Assembly (NCBI GenBank): GCA_977006965.1
Contig: OZ345384.1
Coordinates: 248,001-312,000, forward strand
Direction of reading: 5' to 3'
Origin: Phymatolithon calcareum
Lineage: Eukaryota > Rhodophyta > Florideophyceae > Hapalidiales
Length of the DNA: 64,000 bases
The notes beneath the pieces are model-generated. The model was not told where the DNA came from, did no database searches, and worked only from the letters and a program-made list of their open reading frames with translations. Below, in pieces: positions 50,874 to 63,231 of the stretch. Within the stretch, counting starts at the first letter, position 1; every line of letters starts with the position of its first letter. Both the position numbers and the translations under genes were made by a program.

Positions 50874-53716
50874 CTACGCATACATGCGGAGGCCCTCAAC
50901 TCGCGCTCCGACTTTGCCGATGCTGCAAATGTTGCAAATGTGGTCCTTGAATTCGGCAGCGTACGCCGCCTCGCAATGAGGCCATGATTCTTTAGATTCG
51001 CCGTTGTACAGGGGGACAAGCGCGCCACATTCGACAACGAACTCGCTTCGTTCATCTTAGTCTACCCTCACTCACGTTGGTCATATTCCTGTCACAAATC
51101 TGCATCACCCCACGGGCGTTCTGGGCCAGTGCAGGAGCAGGAGCAGGAGCAAGTTCCAGCAATCGGCGAGCGAAGCCCGCTGCATGCGCAATTTCTGTGT
51201 GTTGTATGCCGTCATCTTGGCGTACCGAAGCGCAAGCTGCACATGCAGCAGCGCCATTTTGCAATCCGAAAATAAGCCGGCGAGCTGAACCTGACGCGCT
51301 GCATTACTCTCCGACCGGGCCTTACGTCCTGCGGCTTCCAGTCGCAAGCCTGTGACATATTCCCGCGCTATGAGCAACGCAGTCTTGCAGTCCTCAACCT
51401 CTTTGTTGCTGTTGACTACCAGCAACGGAATGTAGGTGATAATCGACATGAACAGCTTCATGGCGTTGGCAAACTTAGCATTCTGGAATCGCTTCTGCGC
51501 CACACGGAAGCGCTCCCGGAGAAGCGGCAATGTCACCGCAATTGCACAAGACTCGATAGACGTCGGGCGGGGAATGTACAAAGTATTCATCGGCATCGTT
51601 TGTGCCGCATCAAGAGAACCGCGACATCCAGCATATGCAGCCATAAAGGCATCCTTCATGGGAGCAAACGAACCCACCCCGATTTGCACCGTTAGCAATT
51701 TCATTGCCTCTTCGAACGCACCTGCAGCGGCAAGCTCACCCGCTAGCTTAGAGGACTTTGTCCACCGAACTGGTGCCCTTGGCCCCGGTGTTGGTGGAAC
51801 ATAGTACGCGGGTTCACCGGCACGTGCACCTGTACCATCGCCTGTACCACATCCGACACCCCCTCCAATATCATTTCGGAGTCCATCATCATCGATATTA
51901 AAGTCACCACCCCAGGTATCTTTGCCATTAACTGTACCCCCATCGTCCACCTATACACCAACCGCAAACGGAACGACTACAGGAGCAGCGGTAAACTTCC
52001 GATCATCCTCCCAATTTGGATCCCTTTCCGAAGCTTCGAACGCAGCAGCATCTTCATAGAAATCGCCGGTGGGTTCTTCGAAGTCTTCTTCAATCCCTGG
52101 ATCGCTTTGAAACAGACCGCGAGCAACGGGAAGGTGAGACCACGAGAGATCTTCTTCCCCAAACACGGGGACTCGGGGCATCATGAGACTATTCTTATTT
52201 TCCGACGGTGGCTTGATGTCATCCACATCGCCGTCCATTTCTTCAACAAGCTCTGTAAGGCCATGAGTTTTGGCGGTCAGTTTTGCGAGGGCAGTTTGGC
52301 CACAGTCGCGAAGGACCGAAATACAACCTTCAACGTGTCCAAGATACATCGCAATCTGGAAACGAGCCGCCAAATTGCCTCGTCCCTCCGCCATTTTCGC
52401 AACTTTGGCTACCTTATCAAAGTCACCAGTGATAACGTACAAAATGGAGAGCCCTTCAAGATCCTTAGTGCACTGAAGACAGAGCTCAAAAACTTCAAGG
52501 TTGCCCTGTCGCAGAGCTTCTTGGGATAGACGCTTGAGCGCTTCGGGCTCGTTAAGCGCTTGCGCGGCTTCCAGAGCAACCTCGATAGCACCAGAATCCA
52601 ACGCCAAGGCTAGGCGGGTCTTCTCATCCTTCAAAAAGTGCAAGGCAACTTCTGGAAACCCTTTCCGTTGCAGATACGCGATGATTGACTGGCCGCGAAG
52701 TCGGTTGGAAGAAATCATTCGCTTGACATCATCGTATCGCTTGCGAAGAAGCAAAAGTTTGAAGAGAACTCCGTCGGATCAGTGGGAAGACTGCCTGGGT
52801 TACCTTCTCTATCTGTGAAGCAAACCGCCGGTCCACGAACCCTAGTCAGATAAGTTGGTTGGGAAAGTGTTTTCACGATGCCACTGTCACCATTCGGTAG
52901 GCAGTACTTCAGATGGTTCAGAGTAGTGTAGAGGAAAACGCCCGAATCATCCCACGCGGCGGTCTTGACACGAATTGTTTCATGCACCGTGGCCAAATGC
53001 ACAAGCCGGTTCGTACACAAAACGATGACGTGCTTCCCAAGAAGAGAGACCCTTTTGTTATCCTCAGACCACACGGCGTACTTAGCGTTAGCCTGAACCT
53101 CGGCGGTGAGCTTTGGCAGTTGCAAGTCCATCAGAACAACCTTGTTGTCAGACCGGATCAAGCAACACCCAGAGCCAGCGCCGAACAGGAAATCTGCTCC
53201 AGGAATGTTGATGGGAACACATTTAGTGATCTTGTTTCCCAAATCACGAACGATGATTTCCTCGCCCTCTTCCAAAGTTGCAAACCGCTTGCGGTCGACA
53301 AATACAGCGGATTTACCAGACCCTCGTCGAGGTTCCACAATGTTCTCGCTGTTACCCGAACCCGAGCGCGGCAAGTTGGTGTACAATTCAAATGTACCAC
53401 CATCTGCATCATAATTCAGGGGAACTGCATGCTTGGCGAGGTCAATGACTGTCCTCCCATGCTTCCGCTTTTAAACATTGAGAAGGAATTTAGCATTCTG
53501 CCAACGGAATCGAACATGCTCGGAGCTGCTTGGCGGACAGCTACAAGCAGCATGTCACGGCCATTGTTGAAATCCAAAAAGCGAATTTAACGATCCTCAA
53601 GACACTGCTCGGTAGGCCGGTCGCTCACGCTCAAGCTTGAAAACAAGCATTCCTGAGTTATGGCCGGCAGCCAAAAGGTTCACACTGGGGTGGGCGGCAA
53701 AAATCTAAGAGCGGTC
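50874..53716 (-). pseudogene. COPA: Coatomer alpha subunit (COPA), 5'-truncated and mutated
   Basis: Coatomer alpha scaffolds COPI vesicles for Golgi-ER transport. The minus strand gives, in order, [17 protein letters not shown] and KLERERPAY (end of the WD40 region), DESGVFLYTTLNH-like sequence, GQSIIAYLQRKGFPEVALHF, RFRVAQKRF, FARRLLELAP, and a C-terminal HCEAAYAAEF..HICNICSIG zinc-binding part ending at TAG 50874. The pieces lie in several frames: frameshifts near 53600, 52765, 51200 and 51060, plus an in-frame TAG at 51951. Everything before about 53716 (the WD40 propeller, roughly 300 residues) is absent, replaced by the dispersed 500-bp repeat. It is therefore a pseudogene, though some indels could be assembly errors. 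Confidence 0.85.
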
Positions 53717-53744
53717 TGATTCACGCCGGAATGTATGCAGGCAT

Positions 53745-54245
53745 ATTCTCCGGGAGCTGCGCGAAAAAGCGTTTTTTCGATGTGTTCGATGATTCAGAGT
53801 ATTTTTTGATGTTGGTGCTCATCAGAATCGCGAAGCATGATGATTTGTCTACTGATCGTTTGGAAATGTGTCCAATCAAATAGCAGTATGCAAAGAATTT
53901 TCTTTCCAATTGTGAGGAGTACACAATTGTTCATTGATGTAGTGAGCCAATCATTTCGATCTATTTTAAATTTTTAAACGTTACGGAACTTGATTTACAA
54001 GAGAAACAAGCGAAAAGACAAGCGCTTGTCTTTTTGCATGTGAAACTTCAAAGCTCTGTACAGCCCCCAGAGATATTTATGTCAGAGTTCTTTTGGCTGT
54101 CCTTTTTAGGTTACCAGGCTACCTAAAAAGGACACCAAAAAAATTGACCGTCCTTCAGGCCTAAAGAGGCACGGGCGTCCTATAAAATGTAAAACTACAT
54201 TGATCTCGCAACAATCGCGTTTTGCATGTTGAAAAGCACGGTTTC
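53745..54245 (-). repeat. Dispersed ~500-bp subtelomeric repeat, copy 2
   Basis: The complement of this segment closely matches 1300-1815. It lies between the broken 5' end of the COPA pseudogene and the TRRAP pseudogene, and may mark a recombination breakpoint. Confidence 0.8.
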
Positions 54246-54249
54246 TTCC

Positions 54250-55444
54250 GTTGCGAGATTGAAAGTGACTCAAATTTTCTTCGGGAACGGATGCCTTGAC
54301 GACTGCAGCTTTGAAGGCTGAAGCAGCCAGAAACAATGAATTGGAGGCTATTCGAGTTGAAAAGATACTGGCGCGGAAGGCTGTATTGAAAGCAGTACTT
54401 GAAATGTGTGTTGTCTTGTCCAGAAGACAATGCGTCATCTTTGCTGGCAATAATACACCTGCCATTCTTGCTTTGGTAATTCCCTCGATATCAGACGAAA
54501 ATATGGCTGCAGCAGCACTCTTCGCAGAACTGTTGAGCAATTCGTTGAAAAAAATCCATACATTACGGTCGTTAACAACCATCCTCGCGTCCATTGGTTC
54601 AGGTAACAATATCGCTCCGAAAACAATAGAAGGTATCACGAAGGCGTCGGGGGAATCCTGAGAAACTGAAATATTCTTCTGGTGTATCTCATAGCGGAGT
54701 GCCAAGGGCGCATGGCACTGGAGCAAAGCCGAATATTTTCGGCCAAGTTCCTTCGGGGAGTACTACCAGCGGAATGATTGGCAGGTTCTATGTTGTCGCT
54801 GTGGAACCATTGAAACTTTGCCTTTGATCTGATGACTTCACTGTTAATCATAGAGGTCAAATTGAGTTGCAAGCTTTTCTCGCGGAAAGATCGTATGAAT
54901 TTGTAAGATTCCGAGATCTTCTTGTGAAAGCATTCAATGTATGGTCAAAGAAAATCCACAGATTTCCCAGCACACTTCTGGAGCCGCGGGCAGTAGAGCG
55001 GCAATTCTCGAAACCCAAAACCAGGGACTGGTACGAATAACGGCGGAGGACAAGGTGCACAAGAAAAGTATGCTGGGTCTTCTGGAGGCCAGGGCGAGCG
55101 TTCGACCCAATTCTGGAAAGGCGCGACGCCGTCTACGGAAGAAAGTCCCTCGAATTCTTCTTCGAAGTCTTCAAGTCTGGACTGTGATTATTTCTCTCCA
55201 TACTTGGAGGGAACATCGGACTTCTCGAAGCTTCGCAACGGAATGGATTTATTTCAGGCATGTGCGTTCTAATTGAGCGTTGCATTCAAGTTGATATCCT
55301 TCTTGAGATCTTGCGAGTTATTCGAAATTGGGTGACAGGGCGCCCAAGGTCGCATTCATGAGAGTCTGGAAGCAATGTCGCAAAGAAAGATCATTTGGGA
55401 CCAAAGGAGAAGTCCCAGTTTCTGTTGAAGATGACTGTATTTGA
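54250..55444 (+). pseudogene. TRRAP/Tra1-like pseudogene, part 1
   Basis: Frames shift repeatedly, but pieces form a helical-repeat protein: AALKAEAARNNELEAIRV to SIGSGNNIAPKTIEGI, then LAERSYEFVRFRDLLVKAF, CVLIERCIQVDILLEILRV with IRNWVTG, and KEKSQFLLKMTVFE. The last parts resemble the HEAT-rich region before the FAT domain of TRRAP/Tra1, the pseudokinase scaffold of SAGA and NuA4 complexes. It is interrupted at 55444 by a LINE, and the sequence resumes in frame sense at 56793 (RIAGPGSQKLTNIF). Assignment rests on this segment read together with part 2. Confidence 0.65.
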
Positions 55445-56792
55445 AGAAGAAGAAGAAGTGTAAGTTTTTTATTTAAAAGTTACCAACGCATCTGCAGACG
55501 CTTGGGGCAACTTTGCGAAGGCCATTGGGCCAAAAACAGGGTCCATCGTTCTTGTATGTTAGCGTGGTCGATTTCGACACGATCTGGCGGAAATATCAAA
55601 AACCTACCTCTGGCTTAGAGCCTCGAGGGGGAAAAATATTCCACTGTCTTGAGTCGCGGGTTTCAGGTTTCGAGAGTGGCCTTGGCCGCCTGATACATGG
55701 CAAGTATTTCGTCGAGTGCCCTCCTTGTAAAAGCACTTTCTTCATATGATAGCTTGTCTTTTGATAGGCCTGACTTGAGATCTTCGATAGCATCCTTTCC
55801 AGTTTGTCCAGTTAGGTCTATGAGCTCGGAGGTACTCATCGGCGGGAACATTCCAAATGCCCATTTGATGGCCAGGGTGTACCTCCTTGACTTGAAGCAC
55901 AAGTGAGCTGGCAGTGTGGTCTTGATACTCGGGATGGGCCGTTTTTTTCCTTTTTCCACTTTCGTGGCCGCTTCCAGGATCTTTTGTCTTTGGTATTGCT
56001 TGATGTTTGTGCGAGCCGTAGTTTCATACGCCGCTCTGAAGAGGTGAGGGTTTACTTTGGCGTGGGTTACGTCCAGATTTGCGTTTTCGATCTCCTTCGG
56101 TTGTCGCACCTGTGTCGGTTTTGACTCAAGATTTTCCGCCTGCCTCATTAGTCTTCGCACAAACAGTCTTGCAAGTATATCCCTTCTGTCCTTCGGCTTC
56201 ACAATACGGCACATCGCTCTGCTTCTATCAGCACTCCTTCTGCCTGGTTTCCCAAATATTTGGCCGAAGAACATCGACTCCACCTTCTTGATCTCAAGCT
56301 CCACTTTGGGTGTCCATGGTGTCAGGTGTACTGCATACTCCCACCTCGACTGTACAAGAGACTTGTACAGCCTGATTGACCTCGACGGGTGCACGCCGTT
56401 CGTGAAGACCCCAAGGCGCCTCAGCGTTCCAAGAACATTTTTGGAGTTCTTGATTCTTTCGACAAGTTTGGAATCTGATATCCCATCCTCGGTTATCGTA
56501 ACACCAAGGTATTTCACTTCCCGTTGTTTCGTCAGCTTCCTTCCGGACAGTTGGAATTGCAGTCGTGCCGTGGCCCTTGTCCATAGGATGGGACTTTTTG
56601 TCGTATTCCACTTCATTTCATTCTCTTCTGCCCATTTCGACGCCAGGTCCAGAATTTTCTGCAGCCCCTTTGCAGAGGTGGCTGTCAGCTTTACATCATC
56701 TGCAAAGAGCTTGCACGGCTCTTTCGACACATCTTTCGGGATTAAGTCGAGCTCCATGGCAAAGGTGTCCATAAAAATATGACTGTATTTGA
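55431..56792 (-). mobile_element. 5'-truncated LINE with 14-bp target duplication
   Basis: The element is at 55445-56778, flanked by ATGACTGTATTTGA at 55431-55444 and 56779-56792. On the minus strand a reverse-transcriptase C-terminal frame (56777 to 55663, about 370 residues) includes LFADDVKL (the RT catalytic FADD box), MKWNTTKSPILW and REVKYLGVTITEDG. The 3' end is a (TTC)n tail directly before the duplication, as in LINEs with microsatellite tails. The 5' part, including the endonuclease and RT fingers, is missing, as expected from incomplete reverse transcription. Confidence 0.92.
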
Positions 56793-59340
56793 GCGAATTG
56801 CTGGTCCGGGGTCTCAAAAACTCACGAATATCTTTTTGTAAATTGTCCTCACTGTTTTGGGTCTACGTCATCTTCAGAGCGTCGGCCACAACTCCTCCCT
56901 AAGCTGGAACGTACATTTTTGATTGGGCTGAAGTCAGAAGAGGCAGCAATCAGAGAGAAATTCTTCAGCTCTCTGATGGTGCGTTAACGAGAAGCCCACT
57001 TGGTCTCTGCACTATATTGTATCCGGGAAAGATTGGCAGCCTTTGGCGGAGTCCTTCTGAATCAAATAAACCTCCGAGCTTCTTGTGCCTGCCATCGATC
57101 CAAACGTATTCGTTTCTTTGGAATCTTCTTCTGGTCCTATTTCTCGAATAGTGGAAAGGAAATTCGGTATGAGGATACTGGCATTTCTGTGCATGACGAG
57201 AGATTGTGCGATGTGATGGCGAAGGCATCAATTGAACATGAGTCGAAGGAGATATTGCGGAATTTTTTTTCTCTCCATTGAGCGCGTGAACGATAGCGTC
57301 GTGAGTACTACACTTCGACAAATGCTCAACGAAGATGTAGAAGTCGCTTATTTCACTAGGTGTTCTCTGTTCCATCTGCTTAATCGCAGAGTTCCAATCT
57401 CGAAAGAGCCAGCTTAGAAAGCGGGCTTACAAGTTTGCTTGTCAAGCAAGAACACATATATCAGACGACATGATCTCGCAATGTCGTCCAAGCGTTGCTT
57501 GACGGAGCAAGCAGATGTCATCCCTCACCTTTTATTACTCCGGAGGTGCTTTTCCATCTCGGTGCAAGGTGGAACGCATGGCACACTGCACGTCCATACC
57601 TTACTGAACGAGCTGAGTAGCTTTCATCTGCGTTAAAAGGAGCTTCCCAAGTAGACGCCAAGACTAAAAGGCAATTTGAGGATGAAATGGAGTCGGTACT
57701 GAACCCAGCAGAAGAAATTTAATGACGGTTGAAGGATAAAGATTACTTTGCCGGCGTTTGGAAATAACATGCGACATGCGCCTCTACTTCTGAGGCTCTT
57801 GCGCGCTTGAGCAACATGGTCAGATTTCTGAGGCTCAAGAATCGTACCCGCAGTGCATGCTTGAGTACCAAGCGATGTTTGCATCCGCCCGTAATACAGG
57901 TGATCAGCGGGCGCAGAATGGGTTTGCACATCTTCCGAATCTTATTGAAAAACATGAAGTTTGTCTCTGGGAAAAGAGATGGGTTGCATATGCCAAGCAT
58001 TTGTATCAATGGGATATTCTCACCGAGTTTTCTAGAAGTGTGGTCCAATCTGATCTTCTGCATGACTGTTTGTGGAGGATACCGGATTGGAGTGCCTTAA
58101 GAGAACTACTGTACCAGCAGCCTATCGAAGATAGTCCGACGCTGAGGATTTATCAAGCCTACGTTCACATCCTGGAAAACAAGCTTAAAACAGCTGATTA
58201 TAGTATTCAGGTCGGATAGCATAAGGCCTAGAAAGGTATTGCTCGCTCACTCAAGACGCAGAATTTGATAGCAATTTGGACGTTCTTGTTCAATTTCAGC
58301 AAGTCGTGGAACTGGAGGAGTCCAGAAGAATAATACCAGAACTCAACGCGTTGAGCACGCACTGAAGCGGGGGAGTCAGTGTGAACAGAGGATTGCAAGT
58401 GTGAGTTCCATTCTTGATGGATGACGAGATCGCGTACCTGCGCCTTATGAACCGCTTCCGGATTGGAATAAGATTGTAACGTGGAGGACCCATGTGCACG
58501 CTGTCGTAGTCAATGTTTTGGAAATACTCAAAGACTCCGACAGTGCCAAAGTTGCAGCTGCGAAAATTCAGCAAATGCGAACACTAGCAACCGGCGAGGT
58601 GCCGCAGCAAAATCGCCTTCCTCGACAGGAGCTCAAGTTCAAGCTGCATTTGCAATTGCATAGTCTCTACCTCAGTACATACTTCTCATCGGAGTAAACC
58701 AGAATGCGTGGAATATTCACCGTTTTCCTTGAGCTTGTCGAACACAGGGGCAGTCAAACGTTGCGATTAATGCACTCCGTAAACAATATCTATTTGGCAC
58801 AATGGAGCCCTCGACATATCTTGTCAAAACGAAGGAAACCGCAAAGTCGTTTATGGCAGAGCCGTCGAGACTGGAGAACAACCTGCAGTACGAGCTAAAT
58901 GAACTCAATCGCTGCAACATGGACCATTTCAATCCCCGACAAAACGCACAGCTCTGTACATGAAGGCCAAATTCTAAGAGAAGCTTGGAAAAGACGCCGT
59001 TGTCGCCGAATCGTATTCTACGGCATAGTCAATACCTGGAGACATAGCGTCCGGACGGCTTGCCTGGGCCCAACATTGTGACGATTGGCAGAAGAAAGAA
59101 AGTGCCGTGGCCAAGCGCAAGACGTCAGGAAGCTTGGTCTCGTGGGCAATTGCAATGACGAGAAGCGGCTGTGAACTGCTATGTTCAAGCCATTCGATTT
59201 GGATCGAGGAAGGCCAGGAAATTCTTGCCTCGTTCTTTGAGACTTCTCACTGGAGATATAAACGCACGGCAAAAGACGACCAGCAGAGGAAATACGACGG
59301 ATTCGTAAAAATCTGGAAGCGGCAGTGGAACTAATGCACT
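56793..59340 (+). pseudogene. TRRAP/Tra1-like pseudogene, part 2 (FAT region)
   Basis: Starts with RIAGPGSQKLTNIF, then LERTFLIGLKSEEAAIREKF and DWQPLAESFWIKQTSELL in shifted frames. 57857-58219 gives WEKRWVAYAKHLYQWDIL and CLWRIPDWSALRELL, the typical FAT-domain pattern of TRRAP/Tra1. WRTHVHAVVVNVLEI (~58480), YELNELNRCNMDHFNPRQ (~58890) and AWAQHCDDWQKK (~59070) continue the domain. Many frameshifts exclude a functional gene. The kinase-like and FATC regions are not seen downstream, so the copy appears 3'-truncated near 59340. Confidence 0.75.
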
Positions 59341-62300
59341 AGCGCTATCAAAGAGAGGAACAGGATATGATCCTATGCAAGTTGATACCAGCTCTGCGAT
59401 AAATACCGCCTTGGTCATGAGCCAACTCGATTGCAAAAAGAGGGTTTTGTTCGTGTCTGTCTGCGTGCGGAGCGCAGTGATGTGGCGGATGGGGAGTGTC
59501 GGTCCGAGTCTATGTTTCCGCTGTCGTGGTGGTGGGACGGCTTTTTCGAGTTTACTGTTTTCGTCGCCAAAATTGAGGAGCTTGTTGTGGAGCGCATTTT
59601 TCGCAAATTCAGCCGCGATGAAAATATTAAGTCTGAGCATAAGGAGCGTCACGCGGCTGAGCGACAAGGGAAGAAAATCCTGGATTGCACCAGTCTTACT
59701 GTCGCGCCCACTTCCATTCCTCATGCTTTCCCTCGCCTTGCGACAACATTCCGACAACATAGTGGTCAATGCAAGGACGCGCGTGTGCGCTTTTTTGTCT
59801 CGCGACTGTACGCACGCGGAGTGGTGGCTGAATCATCGTGGGACACGAACCAGCGATCCACTTAGGTCTTTCGGTTGAGCTCAAACACCGAAAACGGCCA
59901 CTCTCGTCGAGCCATCAAGATCACGACCCACAGGCATGCAAGCGATGATCTTTCTCTTCCGCTAGTAGTATAAGTAGAAGTTTTACCTTCCATTCAGTAA
60001 AGGAACGTGGAGGTTTTTCGACTCTGGGTCGACTGCTCGGATCGCGCACGCTGAACAACGCCCGCACATTCCTTCGACCACGCAGAGTTGGAATCTTCCC
60101 ACCGTCACTCATCTCATTTTGCGTGCAGTGGACTACTCGTGCAAACTAGCCCGAAGAGGTCGTATACTCCGCGATCCTATCATCCTTTAGATTCGTGCGT
60201 TTCTTCAAGGTCGCCGACTCAAGACGACGCCGACACAATCCATACTTCAACCTTTCCCATCTTTTCCTTCTTCTTTTCCTTCTCTCTTTCTTTTGTTTCT
60301 TCTTCAGTCTCTCCCGCAATTTACAAGTCTCTCCCGCTTTTTCTTTTGCTTTCATACTCAGGTTCACTCCGACCACTGTGTAGGCCACGCTCTCTTGAGT
60401 CTGGCACTACACTTACCATGGAAATTGTTGTCGTCAATTTTTTACTTGAAACTTACGATCTGGTCAGTTCCTTCGTTCGTGGTTGCACAAGAAGAAGGAT
60501 GATGGTATTGTGAATCAAATGGGTCGCACCCTCAGAAAAGGAAGCATGTTCCGATGCTCACTATTATGCTTGTGCGTTGGATGGACAGCCCGGATGTAAT
60601 TCAGGACTGGGCTCGAAGGTATTTGGGAAGAAAGGCGAGGAAAAGTTTTTGTTTTTGGGAACAGGCTTATGCAAGCGACTGAGGTGTGGATATTGAAACT
60701 ATTGTAAACATGGCGACATGATTTGCGGTCCTCCACGAAATTGCTACTGACACAAAGCTATGCACCTTATTGCTATGCGAATGCCAATCCCAGAGCGCAT
60801 TAGCAGTGCGACGAACAACACTCCGCCTTGTAACCTTGTTGGTGAAGTAACCCAGTGCTGTAATCCTTGAGAAGACTAAGATCTAATTGAGCCCCCTGCA
60901 TGATAGAGACGATAACAGTAGAGCTGTGCCTCGCAGTAGCAACGTAAATTTGATGAATTGAAACCAAAAAATTTACCTCGGCGAGAGACCTTTTACGGAT
61001 CATCCTGACGGCTCGTCTAACCGCTGATCTGCGAACCATGTTTTAAATTAAAATTCATCCTGAAGCCAATAAACATTGTAAGTGATATCGGTGCCTTCAA
61101 AATTCCGTATTTCTTCACAGCTCAACCCTATCCCCGAAGGCAAAATAAGATTTAAGTTACCTTCTAAAAGAGCATGAGAGAAAGACAAGGATCGATTCAT
61201 TAAGATTCCCCGCGATAACAATGCCTCTGTTGTTTGTACTGTAGCTATTATTATTCGGGGGCCACAATGCGCCAGAAAAGACTTGTCGCACCCGCCTGTC
61301 GTCGTATCTTGCTCTCTGTGTTTCTCATCGCGATCTAGTAATTTTCCAACCACACACCCGGACTCCTTGTTGTAGCATTCTCCTTCGCCGCGCAGATGTT
61401 ACGAACGACCTGTAAAAATGCATCTTACACGCATGCACCAAAAACGAATCATCGCCAGATTCGGAGAGCGCTCTACGCATCCTCGAATTGAAGCAGAGCT
61501 GGGAACACGCCCTTCTCTAGAGCAAGGTAAACATCGTAACTCTCCTTCTTACACCCATCTTACGGCGTTGTTGGTATTGCCGCTGGTTTTCGCGGCAATT
61601 TCGCAAAGCATCAGATCTACTTGCACCTTCGTGATATCACTTCCACCTATTTGCTCTTTCTCGGTCCACTCCCTTCATACCTGCAAGCCCATCTCGTCTT
61701 CGAAGTAGCCTTTGCACAAATAGTCACCCAAAAAAATCTCGGGTTTTTTTGAAATGGATAAAGCCGCACTTGACGTTGTAGGGGATTGTGACAACATGGA
61801 TTTTCACTGGTCTTCGCTTACGGACAAATCGCAGAGAGGCAAGATCATGGATCCTAGCGCCCTGCGTCTTTCTCCCATTACTTAGGGCAACAGAACACTT
61901 CCTTAAAAAGCCATCAAGCGGCTGATTCGGAAACTGTTTTCAAAAGGTGACACAGGCCACGAACAATCGATTCTTCAACGTGCAGTAAACGAGAATTACA
62001 AGGCCAATTTCTTACAGCCGTGATTGGATACCAGACGGTACACCCTTTCTACCAATCTTAAACCACTTGTTTGATAAAGCAGGCAGTCACTTTTTTCGCG
62101 GTTCCACGTCCGACACGAACTAATACTTCCTGAAATTTGTCTCGCATCTGCTTCGAAGATAGCCCTCATCAATTAACGCATTTCCATTGAGCGACTCCTC
62201 CGTTTCGTTGACCATCTTCACAACGCAATCCGGAATTACTGACGCTTGTCGTCACTAAAAGCGCTCAGACATTTTAAACTTTTTTTGCCGCCAAAGATTC

Positions 62301-63090
62301 AATCAATGTGCTGCGCCACCTATAAAAAGAGAGCATCATTCCCGGCATTCAGAAAGGCAGCCCAATGGCAAGCATAGCTTGCGAGTGTACAAGGCGAAGT
62401 TGCACAACATATCCCTTGAGCTATCGGAGGCATTTCTTTTCTCGCTTTTCTTTCGACTCTTTGGCTTTACAGAGACACTGATTTTCTGTTTTCCTGTTCT
62501 CATCGTTACCCTTTCGCACAGCAATGTCACCCTCAGTTTCGACAAGAGCTGATTATGCTTTCGTCAACTGTAGCTGATGCCGCTGAGGTGCCTATTCTAG
62601 GAGCTCAGAGACTTTTCAAAGATGAAAACGACCGTCGCAGCTTGGGCGGAGTACGAGCACTTGCAGTAGCACTGTTCAAAGCCACGCCAACAGCATTTGT
62701 CCTGAGTGCTGACTGCAGTCTCAAAGGAGTTTCATATGGACGACATGCGTCAATTTTACCGCTTACCAAGCTATATCCCTATGGCAAACTCCTTTTCAGA
62801 TGTTTCTTTTCGGAACATAGAACGAGCATAAGCAGAGTCATCAACGAAAGACTTTGCGTAGATAGAAAGCAGGTTATCGACTGATACTAAAAAAACCAAA
62901 AAACGTTAACATTGCTTTTGACGCCTAAACTCATAGCACCTTGCCTTTAACGCACATACCTGCGCTAAGGCTGTAGAAGCCAATGCCGCCCGCCATGCGA
63001 GTTGCCGCTTTTTGCACCAGCTCGCTTTTCGGGGAAACGAGTATCGTAGGCACGGTTCCGCCCTTGCTCTTCTTTTCTCGTTACCATTAA
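59341..63090. other. 3.7 kb without a recognised gene
   Basis: Overlapping frames at 59375-59878 on both strands have no recognisable motif. 60240-60360 is a pyrimidine-rich TTCTTT tract. Minus-strand frames at 60800-61039 and 61048-61353 are nearly adjacent, and the first begins with a basic helix (VRRSAVRRAVRMIRKRS); they might be one small gene. A + frame at 62555-62884 (109 residues) is also unassigned. None is firm enough to call. Confidence 0.35.
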
Positions 63091-63152
63091 TGGGGCCATC
63101 GCTATCATATCATATGCACACGTGTACATATGATATGATAGCGATGGCCCCA
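63091..63152. repeat. Perfect palindrome, 26-bp arms
   Basis: TGGGGCCATCGCTATC continuing to CATATG at 63091-63116 is repeated in exact complement at 63127-63152 around the 10-base centre CACACGTGTA. No coding sequence is near. Confidence 0.95.
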
Positions 63153-63200
63153 GGCAAAGTCGGAGGCTAGTAGACACGTATCATGTTGAATGATAGAGCC

Positions 63201-63231
63201 ACCGCTGTATGCCCATTGGGCATACAGCGGT
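63201..63231. repeat. Perfect palindrome, 15-bp arms
   Basis: ACCGCTGTATGCCCA and its exact complement TGGGCATACAGCGGT are separated by a single T. It is a second perfect dyad within 50 bases of the first; the sequence from here to 64000 shows no recognisable gene. Confidence 0.95.

Noticed and set aside
40442-51953. Reassignment of TAG as a sense codon, suggested by in-frame TAGs in TLH2 and COPA
   Set aside because: TAG also ends the 1109-codon gene, the FCS zinc-finger gene and the COPA C-terminus, and COPA is otherwise a pseudogene, so a changed code is not needed.
56057-56782. Plus-strand 241-codon frame
   Set aside because: Complement of the LINE reverse-transcriptase frame, which has the FADD box.
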